Below, one piece after another: positions 17,044 to 25,770 of a stretch of 64,000 bases of DNA. The notes under the pieces were generated by a model. The model made no database searches and had not been told where the DNA came from. It saw nothing but the letters and a program-made list of their open reading frames with translations. The position numbers and the translations under genes were made by a program. The stretch's first letter is position 1, and the number at the start of each line of letters is the position of its first letter. The DNA comes from Bacillota bacterium. GTDB lineage: Bacteria; Bacillota; Clostridia; Christensenellales; SZUA-584. The stretch lies in NCBI GenBank assembly GCA_023410475.1, contig JAEYPS010000032.1, positions 310,001 to 374,000 on the forward strand. The letters are read 5' to 3'.

Positions 17044-18507
17044 TTAACCCTGCCGTCCGACGGCCGAAACTTTTTGATCCAATATAACGTTTTGGTCGAG
17101 GACAGGCGTGGAACTTGTAGTAAAGAACGAATTGTTTGGATTGGAAAATATGCTTTCAAGGCCGGAGCGCGAGTAATTAAGCGTCAGCCAGATCTTTTTA
17201 TCAACCAATCCGTATATATCTCCCATAGCCGAGATAGATCCTGCCACGCTCGAGCCTCCGGTTATGACGATGTCCCCGCCCGAGAACAGTATGCACGACG
17301 TGCTGCTGTTTCCGTAATTGATCTTCGTCGAAGAATAGATGATGCCGTTTGACACCCCGGCGCTGTCTATCGTTATTGTGCCGGGCGAGAACAGGCTGCC
17401 AGTGCTTGACGCGTTGCTTACGCTTATGCCCGTTCCGGAGTATACAGTTCCCAGAAGTGAGCCGCTCGTAAGCGTCAGAGAGCCGTCGCAGGTTATCTCG
17501 CCTTTCATGGAAGCATCGTTTATAAATACATTGCCGCGGGAGAATACGTCGCCCGTTATCGTGCAATTGTTGGCGGTGAAGTTGCCGTCGCAGTAGATAT
17601 CAGCTCCATAGTTTCCATTGGTAATGGTGACATTGCCTTTGATGTATATAGTGCCGCTTGTTATTGTACAGCTCTGGAACGTAACGTTTATTCCCTCGTC
17701 TGATGTTATAGTAACGGGCGACGACGGACAGTTTGATGTGTTGACGGTAAAATTGTTCTGTGTTATATGTAACTTGGGATTCGTTATTACCGGGTCGGAA
17801 TAAGACGTATACTTCTTTGAGTCGCTCAGTACGGAGCCCGCGTTTGCGTCGATAACGAGCTGACCGCCCGATATCCCAAGCTGCCACGTATCTTTTCTTG
17901 CCAAGTCGCCGACGACGACGTTGCCTCCCGATACGTTGATGCCGTTCGTGTTGCCGAGGTTGAGTATGCCGCCCGCGGTTATGGCCCTGTCGGGAACGCT
18001 CCAGCTTCCGCCCGCGCTCACGTCAACCTTTTTAACCTTTAAAGAGCCGTTCACCATGTATTTTGAGCCTTCCCCTGCGGTAGCGAGGCACGATATGAGA
18101 AACTCACACGTGTTGTCGGCAGTATCGTACGCGCCTTGTGTGAACGTAGTTTCGATCGTCATCCCGGGTATTGCCGGCTCGTCGATGAAATTCAGCTGGG
18201 CTCTGCTGTTTATGCTTGTAAAGAAATTGTTGTAGAGCGAGCTGTAATCGCTTCCCTGCGAGGCGAGCATCTCGTTGTAGTATCTTTTAGCTTCGTATTT
18301 GAGCTGCTCTATCGCGCTGTTTACTCCGGCCTCGGCGGCGTAATAGGCGTTGTTGTTTGCCGCGTCGGTAACGTTTGTGTTAAGGCTGCCAAACGAAATC
18401 ATAATAACCCCAAGACCGAGCGTAACAAGAAGCGTCATGGTTAAAAGGGCCATGATGATAGCCGAGCCGCGTTTGCTTTTGATACCTTGATTCAAAATGT
18501 TTTTCAT
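17044..18507 (-). CDS. PilX-like N-terminus fused to a beta-helix-like domain; pilus-associated surface protein
   Basis: A 487-residue protein. The start region has GSAIIMALLTMTLLVTLGLG, a membrane segment like PilX/GspK-type proteins (SAII.AL), without a clear FTLIE processing site. The AYYAAEAGVNSAIEQLK stretch is typical of PilX_N. From about residue 180 the chain is Gly/Ser/Thr/Asn-rich, with short repeats alternating ITIxG-like strands (GTIYIKGNVTITNGNYGADI), resembling a beta-helix or bactofilin-type domain. The ATG at 18507 is chosen over a GTG nine bases upstream because the AGAGGTG site is correctly spaced. Role inferred: minor pilin or tip adhesin. Confidence 0.7.
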   Translation of the reverse strand: MKNILNQGIKSKRGSAIIMALLTMTLLVTLGLGVIMISFGSLNTNVTDAANNNAYYAAEAGVNSAIEQLKYEAKRYYNEMLASQGSDYSSLYNNFFTSINSRAQLNFIDEPAIPGMTIETTFTQGAYDTADNTCEFLISCLATAGEGSKYMVNGSLKVKKVDVSAGGSWSVPDRAITAGGILNLGNTNGINVSGGNVVVGDLARKDTWQLGISGGQLVIDANAGSVLSDSKKYTSYSDPVITNPKLHITQNNFTVNTSNCPSSPVTITSDEGINVTFQSCTITSGTIYIKGNVTITNGNYGADIYCDGNFTANNCTITGDVFSRGNVFINDASMKGEITCDGSLTLTSGSLLGTVYSGTGISVSNASSTGSLFSPGTITIDSAGVSNGIIYSSTKINYGNSSTSCILFSGGDIVITGGSSVAGSISAMGDIYGLVDKKIWLTLNYSRSGLESIFSNPNNSFFTTSSTPVLDQNVILDQKVSAVGRQG

Positions 18508-18518
18508 TTTTTTCACCT

Positions 18519-18920
18519 CTATTTCAACAGAGAAAATGATGTCGAAAGGCTCTTGCCCGTTACATTTACCAGCTTTATTTCAAGTATTGCGTCTTCTATG
18601 GTCGCATCGAACGACGCTATGCCGCTCGCGATGGATACGCCGCTCCTCTTTATATTTGTACCGTCAAGAGTATATACGCTGCTTCCTACAGTCAGCGTTC
18701 CGGAATCACACGTTATATCGTCCGGGTCTGTGAGCCTTGCCCTGTTCGTGATATCGGAAAGCACCTGCCTTAAGTTCATCTGCTCGTCGGCCGATTGTGA
18801 TTCCGCGACGTATAAGCGAAACCCCTGCCCGAAGAGCGAGAACATAAGCAGCGCCGCGGCGGCTATAAGCATTACGGCTATAAGCACTTCTATCAATGTA
18901 AAACCTTTGTTACACTTCAT
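18519..18920 (-). CDS. Type IV prepilin-like protein (minor pilin, PilW/GspJ-like)
   Basis: A 133-residue protein with the prepilin leader MKCNKG cut before FTLIEVLIAVMLIAAAALLMF; Glu5 of the mature chain is present. The short C-terminal domain is rich in beta strands. It lies between a second prepilin gene and the PilX-like gene, with only three bases separating it from the former. It probably belongs to the minor-pilin priming complex. Confidence 0.82.
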   Translation of the reverse strand: MKCNKGFTLIEVLIAVMLIAAAALLMFSLFGQGFRLYVAESQSADEQMNLRQVLSDITNRARLTDPDDITCDSGTLTVGSSVYTLDGTNIKRSGVSIASGIASFDATIEDAILEIKLVNVTGKSLSTSFSLLK

Positions 18921-18923
18921 ATC

Positions 18924-19655
18924 CTACCAGTTTTTTATGTTGATATAGCCCGTCGATGAGGCCACAAGCTCCGACTTAGAATCGTATACTGATGCGATCA
19001 CATGTATAAGAGACGTTTTTCCCTCTATCATGTTCTTGAATGTTTCATAGCTGCCTGTAAAGGTTATATCGCTTTCATGCAGCGTGCGGCAGTAATGCAC
19101 GGCCTTGCAGTTTGACCCCAGCGTTATTGCCGTGGTCGATGTTGACGGCTTATTCATGGCGTTAACCAGTACCGCGCAATACCCGTAGTCCAGCGAGCCT
19201 GTTATTGTTGTATAGCCTCCGGTAAACGAATAAGAACCTCCGCTGATAGCTATCGATATGGAGGAGGGCACGCTCGAAAATACGTGCCACTTGCCGTCCG
19301 GCATTACAGAGAGCATGCTGCCGTCATCGTTCATAATAAGATGAACGTAGCCGCACTTCCCGTCAAATTGGGAGCTGACCGTGCCGTACGGCCTGATGGA
19401 CGCCGTTAGATAATAACCGTCCGACTCCCTGCCCGACGGCTTGTCCGTCAACGCTTCAACATAGGTCGAGGCGTCTAGTTTTTCAAGATAGCCCTGCGCG
19501 ATGTAATTGGCGCTGAGTACATCATAAGCCTTCCTGTCCGTCTTTATAGACTGCACGAAGACAGAAAACAAAGGCAGCGCTATAGCCGCGAAAATAGCTA
19601 TAGACAGTATGATCTCTATCAGTGTGAACGCTTTTTTACAGCAGAGCTTTTTCAT
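18924..19655 (-). CDS. Type IV prepilin-like protein with Ala at the cleavage position
   Basis: A 243-residue prepilin-like protein (PilV/GspI-like size). The leader ends KKA before FTLIEIILSIAIF; the residue before the cut is Ala rather than the usual Gly, though Ala is tolerated by some prepilin peptidases. The ectodomain is large with several Cys residues (CGYVHL, GYCAVL, NCKAVHYC), which could form disulfides. Only one base separates it from the pilD stop, so the genes are cotranscribed. Confidence 0.8.
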   Translation of the reverse strand: MKKLCCKKAFTLIEIILSIAIFAAIALPLFSVFVQSIKTDRKAYDVLSANYIAQGYLEKLDASTYVEALTDKPSGRESDGYYLTASIRPYGTVSSQFDGKCGYVHLIMNDDGSMLSVMPDGKWHVFSSVPSSISIAISGGSYSFTGGYTTITGSLDYGYCAVLVNAMNKPSTSTTAITLGSNCKAVHYCRTLHESDITFTGSYETFKNMIEGKTSLIHVIASVYDSKSELVASSTGYINIKNW

Positions 19656-19656
19656 G

Positions 19657-20436
19657 TTACAGCAGCCCCAGATACCAGTTTATAAGCTCGTCCCCGAAAA
19701 ATACGCTTGCCATGATCCCCAGCGAGAGGAACGGCCCGAAGGGCATCTCGTCTGTGCGCTTTTTTCTGCCGGAACCGAGCATTATAACGCCGAATAACGC
19801 GCCCGCTACTATGCCTATTATGTAAGACGTGATAACGAGCCTCCATCCGACAATAAGTCCGGCCGCGGCCATAAGCTTTACATCCCCTCCGCCGAATGCC
19901 TCTTTTTTAAGCACATAAGCGCAAAAAAGAGCAATGAGCCAAAGAGGGAGACCTCCCGCGAAAAGCCCGATTGCATATACCGTCCAGTCCTGAAATACCC
20001 CGAACAACAGCGTCGCGGCAAGCTGCAGAGCGCCGATAATGAGAAGCGCTACGATAAGTCCGTTCGGTATCTCCATATGGCGCCAGTCTATGAGCGATAT
20101 CACAATGAGCACCGCTATGAGCGCCGCAAAAACTAGAAGCTGCCAATGAAGCCCGAGCTTTATATAAAGCATAAGGAACAACGCTCCCGTAAGCAGCTCC
20201 ACGGCGGGGTATTGCGCCGATATCTTCTTGCCGCAGTGCCTGCACCTGCCTCGGAGGAAGATAAAGCTGAGCACAGGCACCATGTCGATAGCGGTTAGCC
20301 TTACGCCGCAATCAGGGCAGGAAGAAGGGCCGAAAACGATCGACCGTTTTTCGGGCAGCCTCAATATGCATACGTTCAAAAAGCTGCCTGTTATAATGCC
20401 GAAAAAGAAGACCAGAACGCCGATATATATTTCCAT
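19657..20436 (-). CDS. pilD: Prepilin peptidase/N-methyltransferase
   Basis: A 259-residue membrane enzyme that cleaves prepilin leaders and methylates the new N-terminus. The cytoplasmic loop has two CxxC pairs (Cys40/43 and Cys65/68), and the two catalytic aspartates are Asp117 (LIDWRHMEIPN) and Asp185 (FGGGDVKL). About eight membrane segments are predicted. It is bifunctional in type, since the methyltransferase Cys loop is complete. It lies downstream of the major pilin across a terminator. Confidence 0.95.
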   Translation of the reverse strand: MEIYIGVLVFFFGIITGSFLNVCILRLPEKRSIVFGPSSCPDCGVRLTAIDMVPVLSFIFLRGRCRHCGKKISAQYPAVELLTGALFLMLYIKLGLHWQLLVFAALIAVLIVISLIDWRHMEIPNGLIVALLIIGALQLAATLLFGVFQDWTVYAIGLFAGGLPLWLIALFCAYVLKKEAFGGGDVKLMAAAGLIVGWRLVITSYIIGIVAGALFGVIMLGSGRKKRTDEMPFGPFLSLGIMASVFFGDELINWYLGLL

Positions 20437-20506
20437 AAGTTCGCCTTTTTACTTTATATATATATATAACACTTAAGGCATGTGCATAAACATAATGTTT
20501 ATATAC

Positions 20507-20544
20507 TAATAAAGAAAAGAGTGAAAGAACGTGTCTTTCACTCT
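20507..20544 (-). terminator. Terminator after the major pilin gene
   Basis: On the minus strand AGAGTGAAAGA / TCTTTCACTCT, with a five-base loop, is followed by TTTTCTTTATT. Partial termination here would make more mRNA for the major pilin than for the downstream pilD-pilO genes. Confidence 0.8.
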
Positions 20545-20563
20545 CTCATTTTCAGTATTCCCG

Positions 20564-20953
20564 TTAAGTTGTCTCCGGAGCACCCGCGCCAGCGCTCGAT
20601 GCCGGAACGGTGGCAACGTTGTTTGTTATAGTAACCAAGCCAAGAGCCTGCCCCGCGTCCGCGTCAGACAGCTGCGTAGGATAAAGAGTACCGAGAGCTG
20701 TTTTTAACGCTGATGCGCTTGAGGGCGTTGACGCGATTATCTTTGAAGAATCATTGTAGTATAACGTGTTGTTGGCGTTTATTGCCGTCGCTATCGTTCT
20801 TGCGTTCGCGAGCCTGACGTTTTCAGTCGCGTTGTTCGTAATGCTTAAAAAGCTGGGTATCGCTATAGCGGCCAGTATGGCAAGTATCGCAATAACGACG
20901 ATAAGCTCAATAAGCGTGAAGCCCTTTTTGTTTTTTCTTGAGAACATGTTCAT
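20564..20953 (-). CDS. pilA: Major type IV pilin
   Basis: A 129-residue prepilin. An eleven-residue basic leader (MNMFSRKNKKG) precedes FTLIELIVVIAILAILAAIA, with Glu5 present, and the mature chain of about 118 residues has no cysteine. The C-terminal part is small and rich in Ala, Thr and Ser, ending AGAGAPETT. The ATG at 20953 is chosen since GGAG lies seven bases before it; the frame is open a further 23 codons upstream without support. A strong terminator directly downstream supports the major-subunit role. Confidence 0.88.
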   Translation of the reverse strand: MNMFSRKNKKGFTLIELIVVIAILAILAAIAIPSFLSITNNATENVRLANARTIATAINANNTLYYNDSSKIIASTPSSASALKTALGTLYPTQLSDADAGQALGLVTITNNVATVPASSAGAGAPETT

Positions 20954-21061
20954 ATTATATCTCCTTAGTGTGAATATAGTTTTATATTTATTTATATAAC
21001 CGCATTTTTTTATATGAAACATACATACAAAAAATATTTTTTTATCTAAAGCCTCTGCTTT

Positions 21062-22276
21062 TTAAACTATGTTGTTATACATGCTGAACATAGGCAGCAT
21101 TACTGACAGTATTATGAACAGCACCAACGCCGCGACGAAAACAAGAAGTATCGGCTGCAGCAGCGTGGTGACTTTCGTTATCGCGGAGTCCGCTTCTTCC
21201 TCAAAGTATTCGGCGGAGCGCTCGAGCATCTCGTCAAGAGTCCCCGACTCTTCGCCTATCTTTGTCATATGCATAAGCATGTTTGGAAATATAGCCGCAC
21301 CCTTTATAGCGGTGTGCAGTGTTTTGCCCTGTTTTATACTGTCTTCCACATCGAGCAGCCTGTCTTCGGCATGCTTGTTGGAGACTACCTTCGACGCTAT
21401 CCTTATCGACTGGGTAAGGTTTATGCCCGAGCCGGTAAGCGTAGACAGCGTGCGGCTGAGCCTTGCAGTCAGGATCCTTATGCTTGCTTTGCCTATTACC
21501 GGAGCTTTAAGCTTGAATCTGTCAAGCTGAAGCCGTCCCGCGTCCGAATTTTTATAAAGCCTGAAAAGCGCTATTATAACGACAAGAAAACCAAGAATGA
21601 ACAGCCAGCCGTCCGTTATTGAGTCGCTCAGCGACAAAACGAATTTTGTTATCCCGGGAAGCTCTTTGCCCGTGTCCTCAAAAATTTTCGAGAAACTCGG
21701 AACGACGAAAATAAGCAAGAACACCACAACGAGCAGCGCGACGACAGTAATCACTATAGGGTACATCATTGCCGATTTTATCTTTTTCGTAATGGCGTAT
21801 TCCTTCTCAAAATGAAGCGCGAGCCTTTGCAGCGAAATGTCGAGCGTTCCGCTTAGCTCGCCGGCCTCTATCATCTTTATCATCATGCTGGGAAGCGCCC
21901 TCTCATGAGCCGAGAACGCATCCGAAAGGCTCCTGCCGCGCTGAAGGTCTTCGCCTACGCTCTGCACTATCTTTTTGAGCTTAGGGTTTTCCATCTGCTC
22001 TTCCATTATCGTAAGCGTCTGTATAAGGGGCACTCCAGCTCTTAGAACGCTCGCGAACTGCGTGCAGAAAACGGCGAGCGTCTTTTTCGGGATCTTGGCC
22101 GACCCGATGGAAATATCCATTGACGAGTTGGGGTTGGCGTCCGACAGGTCGATGAGATAAAGTGATTTTGCGCGAAGAGCGCGCACGACAGACTGCTTGT
22201 CGTTTGCCTCTATCAGTCCTTCTACGGTTTGCCCGGCCTTGTTGGCAGCTTTATAAAGATACTTGATATCGATCAC
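21062..22276 (-). CDS. pilC: Type IV pilus inner-membrane platform protein (GspF family)
   Basis: A 404-residue GspF/PilC protein with two repeated helical cytoplasmic domains (about 70-190 and 275-390), each followed by membrane segments. Characteristic phrases are FCTQFASVLRAGVPLIQTL and the parallel LSRTLSTLTGSGINL, plus GEESGTLDEML. It recruits the PilB and PilT motors. The start is GTG at 22276, ten bases after the pilT stop; the ribosome binding site is close and partly overlaps the start. Confidence 0.93.
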   Translation of the reverse strand: MIDIKYLYKAANKAGQTVEGLIEANDKQSVVRALRAKSLYLIDLSDANPNSSMDISIGSAKIPKKTLAVFCTQFASVLRAGVPLIQTLTIMEEQMENPKLKKIVQSVGEDLQRGRSLSDAFSAHERALPSMMIKMIEAGELSGTLDISLQRLALHFEKEYAITKKIKSAMMYPIVITVVALLVVVFLLIFVVPSFSKIFEDTGKELPGITKFVLSLSDSITDGWLFILGFLVVIIALFRLYKNSDAGRLQLDRFKLKAPVIGKASIRILTARLSRTLSTLTGSGINLTQSIRIASKVVSNKHAEDRLLDVEDSIKQGKTLHTAIKGAAIFPNMLMHMTKIGEESGTLDEMLERSAEYFEEEADSAITKVTTLLQPILLVFVAALVLFIILSVMLPMFSMYNNIV

Positions 22277-22285
22277 CTCTTCATA

Positions 22286-23335
22286 TTATAAAAGCGTTGA
22301 GATATAGTTCCTGTCTATGCAATAGGAAACTGCCGTTTCCCTTGATATCTTTCCGTTTTTGTACAGGCTTGCGAGTGCGTTGTCCATAAGCTGCATTCCC
22401 GAGCCCGAGGCGGACTGCATTGCGCTCGCTACCTGATGCACCTTGTTTTCCCTTATGAGGTTTCTTATGGCCGATGAGGCCACGAGAGTTTCTACCGCAA
22501 CGACGCGGCTTTTTCCGTCTGTGCTAAGCATTAGCTGCTGCGATACTATCCCCACAAGCGTCATAGAGAGCTGCATGCGTATCTGCTGCTGTTGATATGG
22601 CGGGAATACGTCAATTATACGGTCTATGGTCTTGGCGGCGCCCGTGGTATGCAGTGACGACATGACGAGATGGCCCGTCTCGGCCGCCGTTATAGCTATG
22701 CTGATAGTCTCGAGGTCTCTCATCTCACCGACGAGTATGATGTCGGGGTCCTGCCGAAGAGCCGCCCTCAGCGCCACCGAGAAGTCCTTTGAGTCTGAGC
22801 CTATCTCTCTCTGGTTCACTATGCTCTTTTTATGCCTGTGAAGGTATTCTATAGGATCCTCAAGCGTTATAATATGCTTTTTGCGCGTGTTGTTGATGAG
22901 GTCTACCATAGACGCAAGCGTAGTCGATTTTCCGCTTCCGGTAGGTCCGGTAACGAGTATGAGCCCTCTGTTGTAGCCGCAAAGCGAGGCGACGACGGGA
23001 GGGAGGCCGAGAGTGTTTATATCGGGAGGGCTGCTCTTTATGAGCCGCAGCGCTATAGCGATGCTTTGTCTTTGTTTATAGGCGTTTACGCGGAACCGGT
23101 ATTTGCCGGGAACGGATATCGCAAAGTCGCATTCTCCTTTTTCCATCAGCGTGTCCCATTGGGCGTCGTTCATTATCTCCTTGGCGAACGCGCCCGATAT
23201 TTCAGACGTAACCATTGTGTCGCACGCGGGGCGAAGGTCGTCGCTGACGCGAAGCATGGGGGGGAGGCCGGGAGATATATGAAGGTCGGAGGCGTCCAAC
23301 TGCGCCGCGGTTTCCAGAAGAGTTCTTATGTTCAT
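22286..23335 (-). CDS. pilT: Type IV pilus retraction ATPase
   Basis: A 349-residue hexameric ATPase that powers pilus retraction. It has Walker A GPTGSGKSTT, the Asp box ITLEDPIEYLH, Walker B ILVGEMRD, a His box (HLVMSSLHTTGA) and the PilT-specific AIRNLIRENK motif near the C-terminus. Its ATG overlaps the pilB stop by one base (TAATG). Its presence predicts twitching motility or DNA uptake rather than a purely secretory system. Confidence 0.95.
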   Translation of the reverse strand: MNIRTLLETAAQLDASDLHISPGLPPMLRVSDDLRPACDTMVTSEISGAFAKEIMNDAQWDTLMEKGECDFAISVPGKYRFRVNAYKQRQSIAIALRLIKSSPPDINTLGLPPVVASLCGYNRGLILVTGPTGSGKSTTLASMVDLINNTRKKHIITLEDPIEYLHRHKKSIVNQREIGSDSKDFSVALRAALRQDPDIILVGEMRDLETISIAITAAETGHLVMSSLHTTGAAKTIDRIIDVFPPYQQQQIRMQLSMTLVGIVSQQLMLSTDGKSRVVAVETLVASSAIRNLIRENKVHQVASAMQSASGSGMQLMDNALASLYKNGKISRETAVSYCIDRNYISTLL

Positions 23336-25029
23336 TATATATCTCCTTTATTCGAATATGACGTCTTTATGACTTCCTGTATAGACGTTTCGCCCTTGCC
23401 CATAAGCGATATGCATTCTGCGGCAAGCGTACTCATGTGCTGTTTCGATATGGCGTAATCGCGTATCTCGTCCGCGGTCGCGCCGGTCGTCATCATATCG
23501 CGCACTTCTCTGTCGATTATCAGTATTTCGTGTATGGCGGTTCTGCCGCGGTATCCCGTGTTGTTGCAGTTCGAGCAGCCTTTGCCGATGAAGATCTCTT
23601 TGTTGTATGAAGGGGGCAGCCCAGCTGCGCTGAGCTCAAATTTGCTCGGAGTATACTTCGTCTTGCAGCTGGTGCATATCTTGCGGACGAGTCTCTGCGA
23701 CAGTATGCCTACAAGTGAAGCCGCCAGCATATAAGAGGGTATACCCATGTTTTCGAGCCTCGATATCGTTCCCGGGGCGTCGTTCGTATGTATCGTCGAG
23801 AGTACGAGATGGCCGGTAATGGCGGCTCTTATGGCTATATCTACCGTCTCCTGGTCCCTTATCTCGCCTATCATTATGATGTCGGGATCCTGCCGAAGTA
23901 TAGAGCGCAGACCTGTCGAGAACGTAAGGCCCGCTTTAGAGTTTACCTGGACCTGATTTATGCCGCCTATGGAATACTCCACAGGGTCTTCTACCGTTAT
24001 GATGTTTTCGGTCGTTTTATTCAGCTCGCTAAGCATCGAGTAGAGTGTTGTTGATTTGCCGCTGCCCGTCGGTCCGGTAATAAGGATTATGCCGTGCGGG
24101 TTGCTCAAAAGAGCGTTGAACTTCTTAATATTCTCCTTGGAAAATCCAAGCTGATCCTTTGAGATCATGAAGTTTTCCTTGTCGAGCAGGCGCATGACTA
24201 TTTTTTCACCGTGCACGGTCGGCAGCGAGGACATCCTGACGTCTATTTCTCTGCCCGACACCGAAAGCTTGTAGCGTCCGTCCTGAGGCAGGCGCTTCTC
24301 GGCTATATCCATGCTTCCAACTATTTTAAGCCTTGTTATAACCGACGACTGCGCTTTCTTTGGTATCGTCAGTATCGTTACCAGCTGTCCGTCTATCCTC
24401 ATGCGAACGCGTACGTTGACTTCACTGGGCTCGACATGTATATCGCTTGCTTTTGCCTTTACAGCCTGTTCGAATATGGAATTGACAAGCCGCACTATGG
24501 GGGCGTTTGAAATATCCGCGGTGCTTTTGCTGTCCTCACTCGCTGTCTCGGCGGCGTTTTCCTCCGACAGCTCTTTTATGGCCGTCTCGGCGTTTTCGTT
24601 GCCGTACATCTTGTTTATAGCGGCTTCTATCGCGTGTTCCGAAGCTATCCGCGGGATGATCTCCATACCGGATACGACGCGCGCGTCTTCGAGCGCTATA
24701 AAATCAAGCGCGTCTTCCATCGCGATATAAAGAGAATCGTTTTCAACTTTGACTGGTATCATCCGGTGTTTTCTCGCGAGGGATACAGGTATGTACTTTG
24801 AGAGCTTAGGTGACAGCGTGACGGTTTCAAGGTTAATAGACGGGATCCCAAGCTGGAACTCCAGTATTTCCATAAGCTGCTGCTCGGTCACATACCCTTT
24901 TGCCTTGAGTATTTTCCCCAGCTGCTCTCCCGTATTTTTTTGTTCTTTCAGACATTCGTCAAGCTGCTCATGCGTTATCATTCCGATATCGATGAGCAGC
25001 GCGCCAAGGTATCTCTTTTTTATCGCCAT
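23335..25029 (-). CDS. pilB: Type IV pilus extension ATPase
   Basis: A 564-residue GspE/PilB motor. The N-terminal domain (about 1-140) has the MshEN-like pattern LGALLIDIGMITHEQLDECL. The core has Walker A GPTGSGKSTT, ITVEDPVEYS, Walker B IMIGEIRDQET and the zinc site CTSC with a second pair CSNC. The ATG at 25029 fits the family N-terminus, though its ribosome binding site is weak; the frame continues 28 codons upstream without support. First gene of the pilus operon. Confidence 0.94.
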   Translation of the reverse strand: MAIKKRYLGALLIDIGMITHEQLDECLKEQKNTGEQLGKILKAKGYVTEQQLMEILEFQLGIPSINLETVTLSPKLSKYIPVSLARKHRMIPVKVENDSLYIAMEDALDFIALEDARVVSGMEIIPRIASEHAIEAAINKMYGNENAETAIKELSEENAAETASEDSKSTADISNAPIVRLVNSIFEQAVKAKASDIHVEPSEVNVRVRMRIDGQLVTILTIPKKAQSSVITRLKIVGSMDIAEKRLPQDGRYKLSVSGREIDVRMSSLPTVHGEKIVMRLLDKENFMISKDQLGFSKENIKKFNALLSNPHGIILITGPTGSGKSTTLYSMLSELNKTTENIITVEDPVEYSIGGINQVQVNSKAGLTFSTGLRSILRQDPDIIMIGEIRDQETVDIAIRAAITGHLVLSTIHTNDAPGTISRLENMGIPSYMLAASLVGILSQRLVRKICTSCKTKYTPSKFELSAAGLPPSYNKEIFIGKGCSNCNNTGYRGRTAIHEILIIDREVRDMMTTGATADEIRDYAISKQHMSTLAAECISLMGKGETSIQEVIKTSYSNKGDI

Positions 25030-25140
25030 AATTATTCTACCGTCGTTTCTGCTTCTATGATAATATAAACAGTATCGCGGCGCATAAAACACGATAATAC
25101 TCTCTTTGCCCAAACAAAATGCCGACCCTTAGGTTTTTGC

Positions 25141-25169
25141 TTTACATACAGCCCGGTTTTATGTATACT
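25141..25169 (+). promoter_or_regulatory. Promoter of the lipoprotein gene
   Basis: TTTACA (25141-25146), a 17-bp spacer and TATACT (25164-25169), 33 bases before the ATG. Confidence 0.65.
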
Positions 25170-25201
25170 TGAGTACGATGATTTTAATAAAGAGGTAAAC
25201 G

Positions 25202-25702
25202 ATGCAAAAAGTCAGCTTTAAAATAATTGTTTTGGTTCTGGCAATCGCGGCGGCAGCCGCGGTGTTTTCCGGCTGCGGCACGGTCCAGCTTGAAAAGCCT
25301 AAAGCGCTTGAAGGCGTAACAACGTTCCCCGTGACCGGCAGCTGTGAAATAGAAGTAAAAGGAAGCGTCGTTACCGTCTCGGGAGAGACTGACATTATGG
25401 ACGGCGCATTTATAAACATTTCCGTAATAGCGCAGAATGGAATGACCATAGACTCGGTAACGATAGTTAAATCTGGCAACCGCATAACTCAGGACTTTGC
25501 GCTGTCGGACAAGTATGAGGGCGCAAGTAAGGTAAAGGGGTATATAACCTGCGCGCCTGCGCTTTATGGCAGACAGCCGGATAACGTATACAAAAACTAC
25601 GGCGATACGTTTGAATACATAGAGGCTGATGAAGAAAACTATATCTGGGGCAAAGAAGGCATAATCGTTCTTTTCGGTTCCGATATGGCAGAGCTTTCAT
25701 AG
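25202..25702 (+). CDS. Small lipoprotein of unknown function
   Basis: A 166-residue protein with a lipoprotein signal peptide: basic MQKVSFK, a hydrophobic stretch IIVLVLAIAAAAAVF and the lipobox FSGC, making Cys22 or so the lipidated residue. The mature part is beta-rich (EIEVKGSVVTVSGETDI) with a terminal acidic region. No family is recognised. An AGAGG site and a good promoter precede it, and a terminator follows, so it is expressed alone. It sits outside the membrane surface by inference. Confidence 0.8.
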   Translation: MQKVSFKIIVLVLAIAAAAAVFSGCGTVQLEKPKALEGVTTFPVTGSCEIEVKGSVVTVSGETDIMDGAFINISVIAQNGMTIDSVTIVKSGNRITQDFALSDKYEGASKVKGYITCAPALYGRQPDNVYKNYGDTFEYIEADEENYIWGKEGIIVLFGSDMAELS

Positions 25703-25719
25703 CTTGACTTATAACACAG

Positions 25720-25746
25720 AGCCGCAGCTTGGGCCGCGGCTTTTTT
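25720..25746 (+). terminator. Terminator of the lipoprotein gene
   Basis: AGCCGC / GCGGCT with a ten-base loop, followed by TTTTT, 17 bases after the stop. Confidence 0.75.
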
Positions 25747-25770
25747 GATGCTGGTTATTAACCGATAGTT

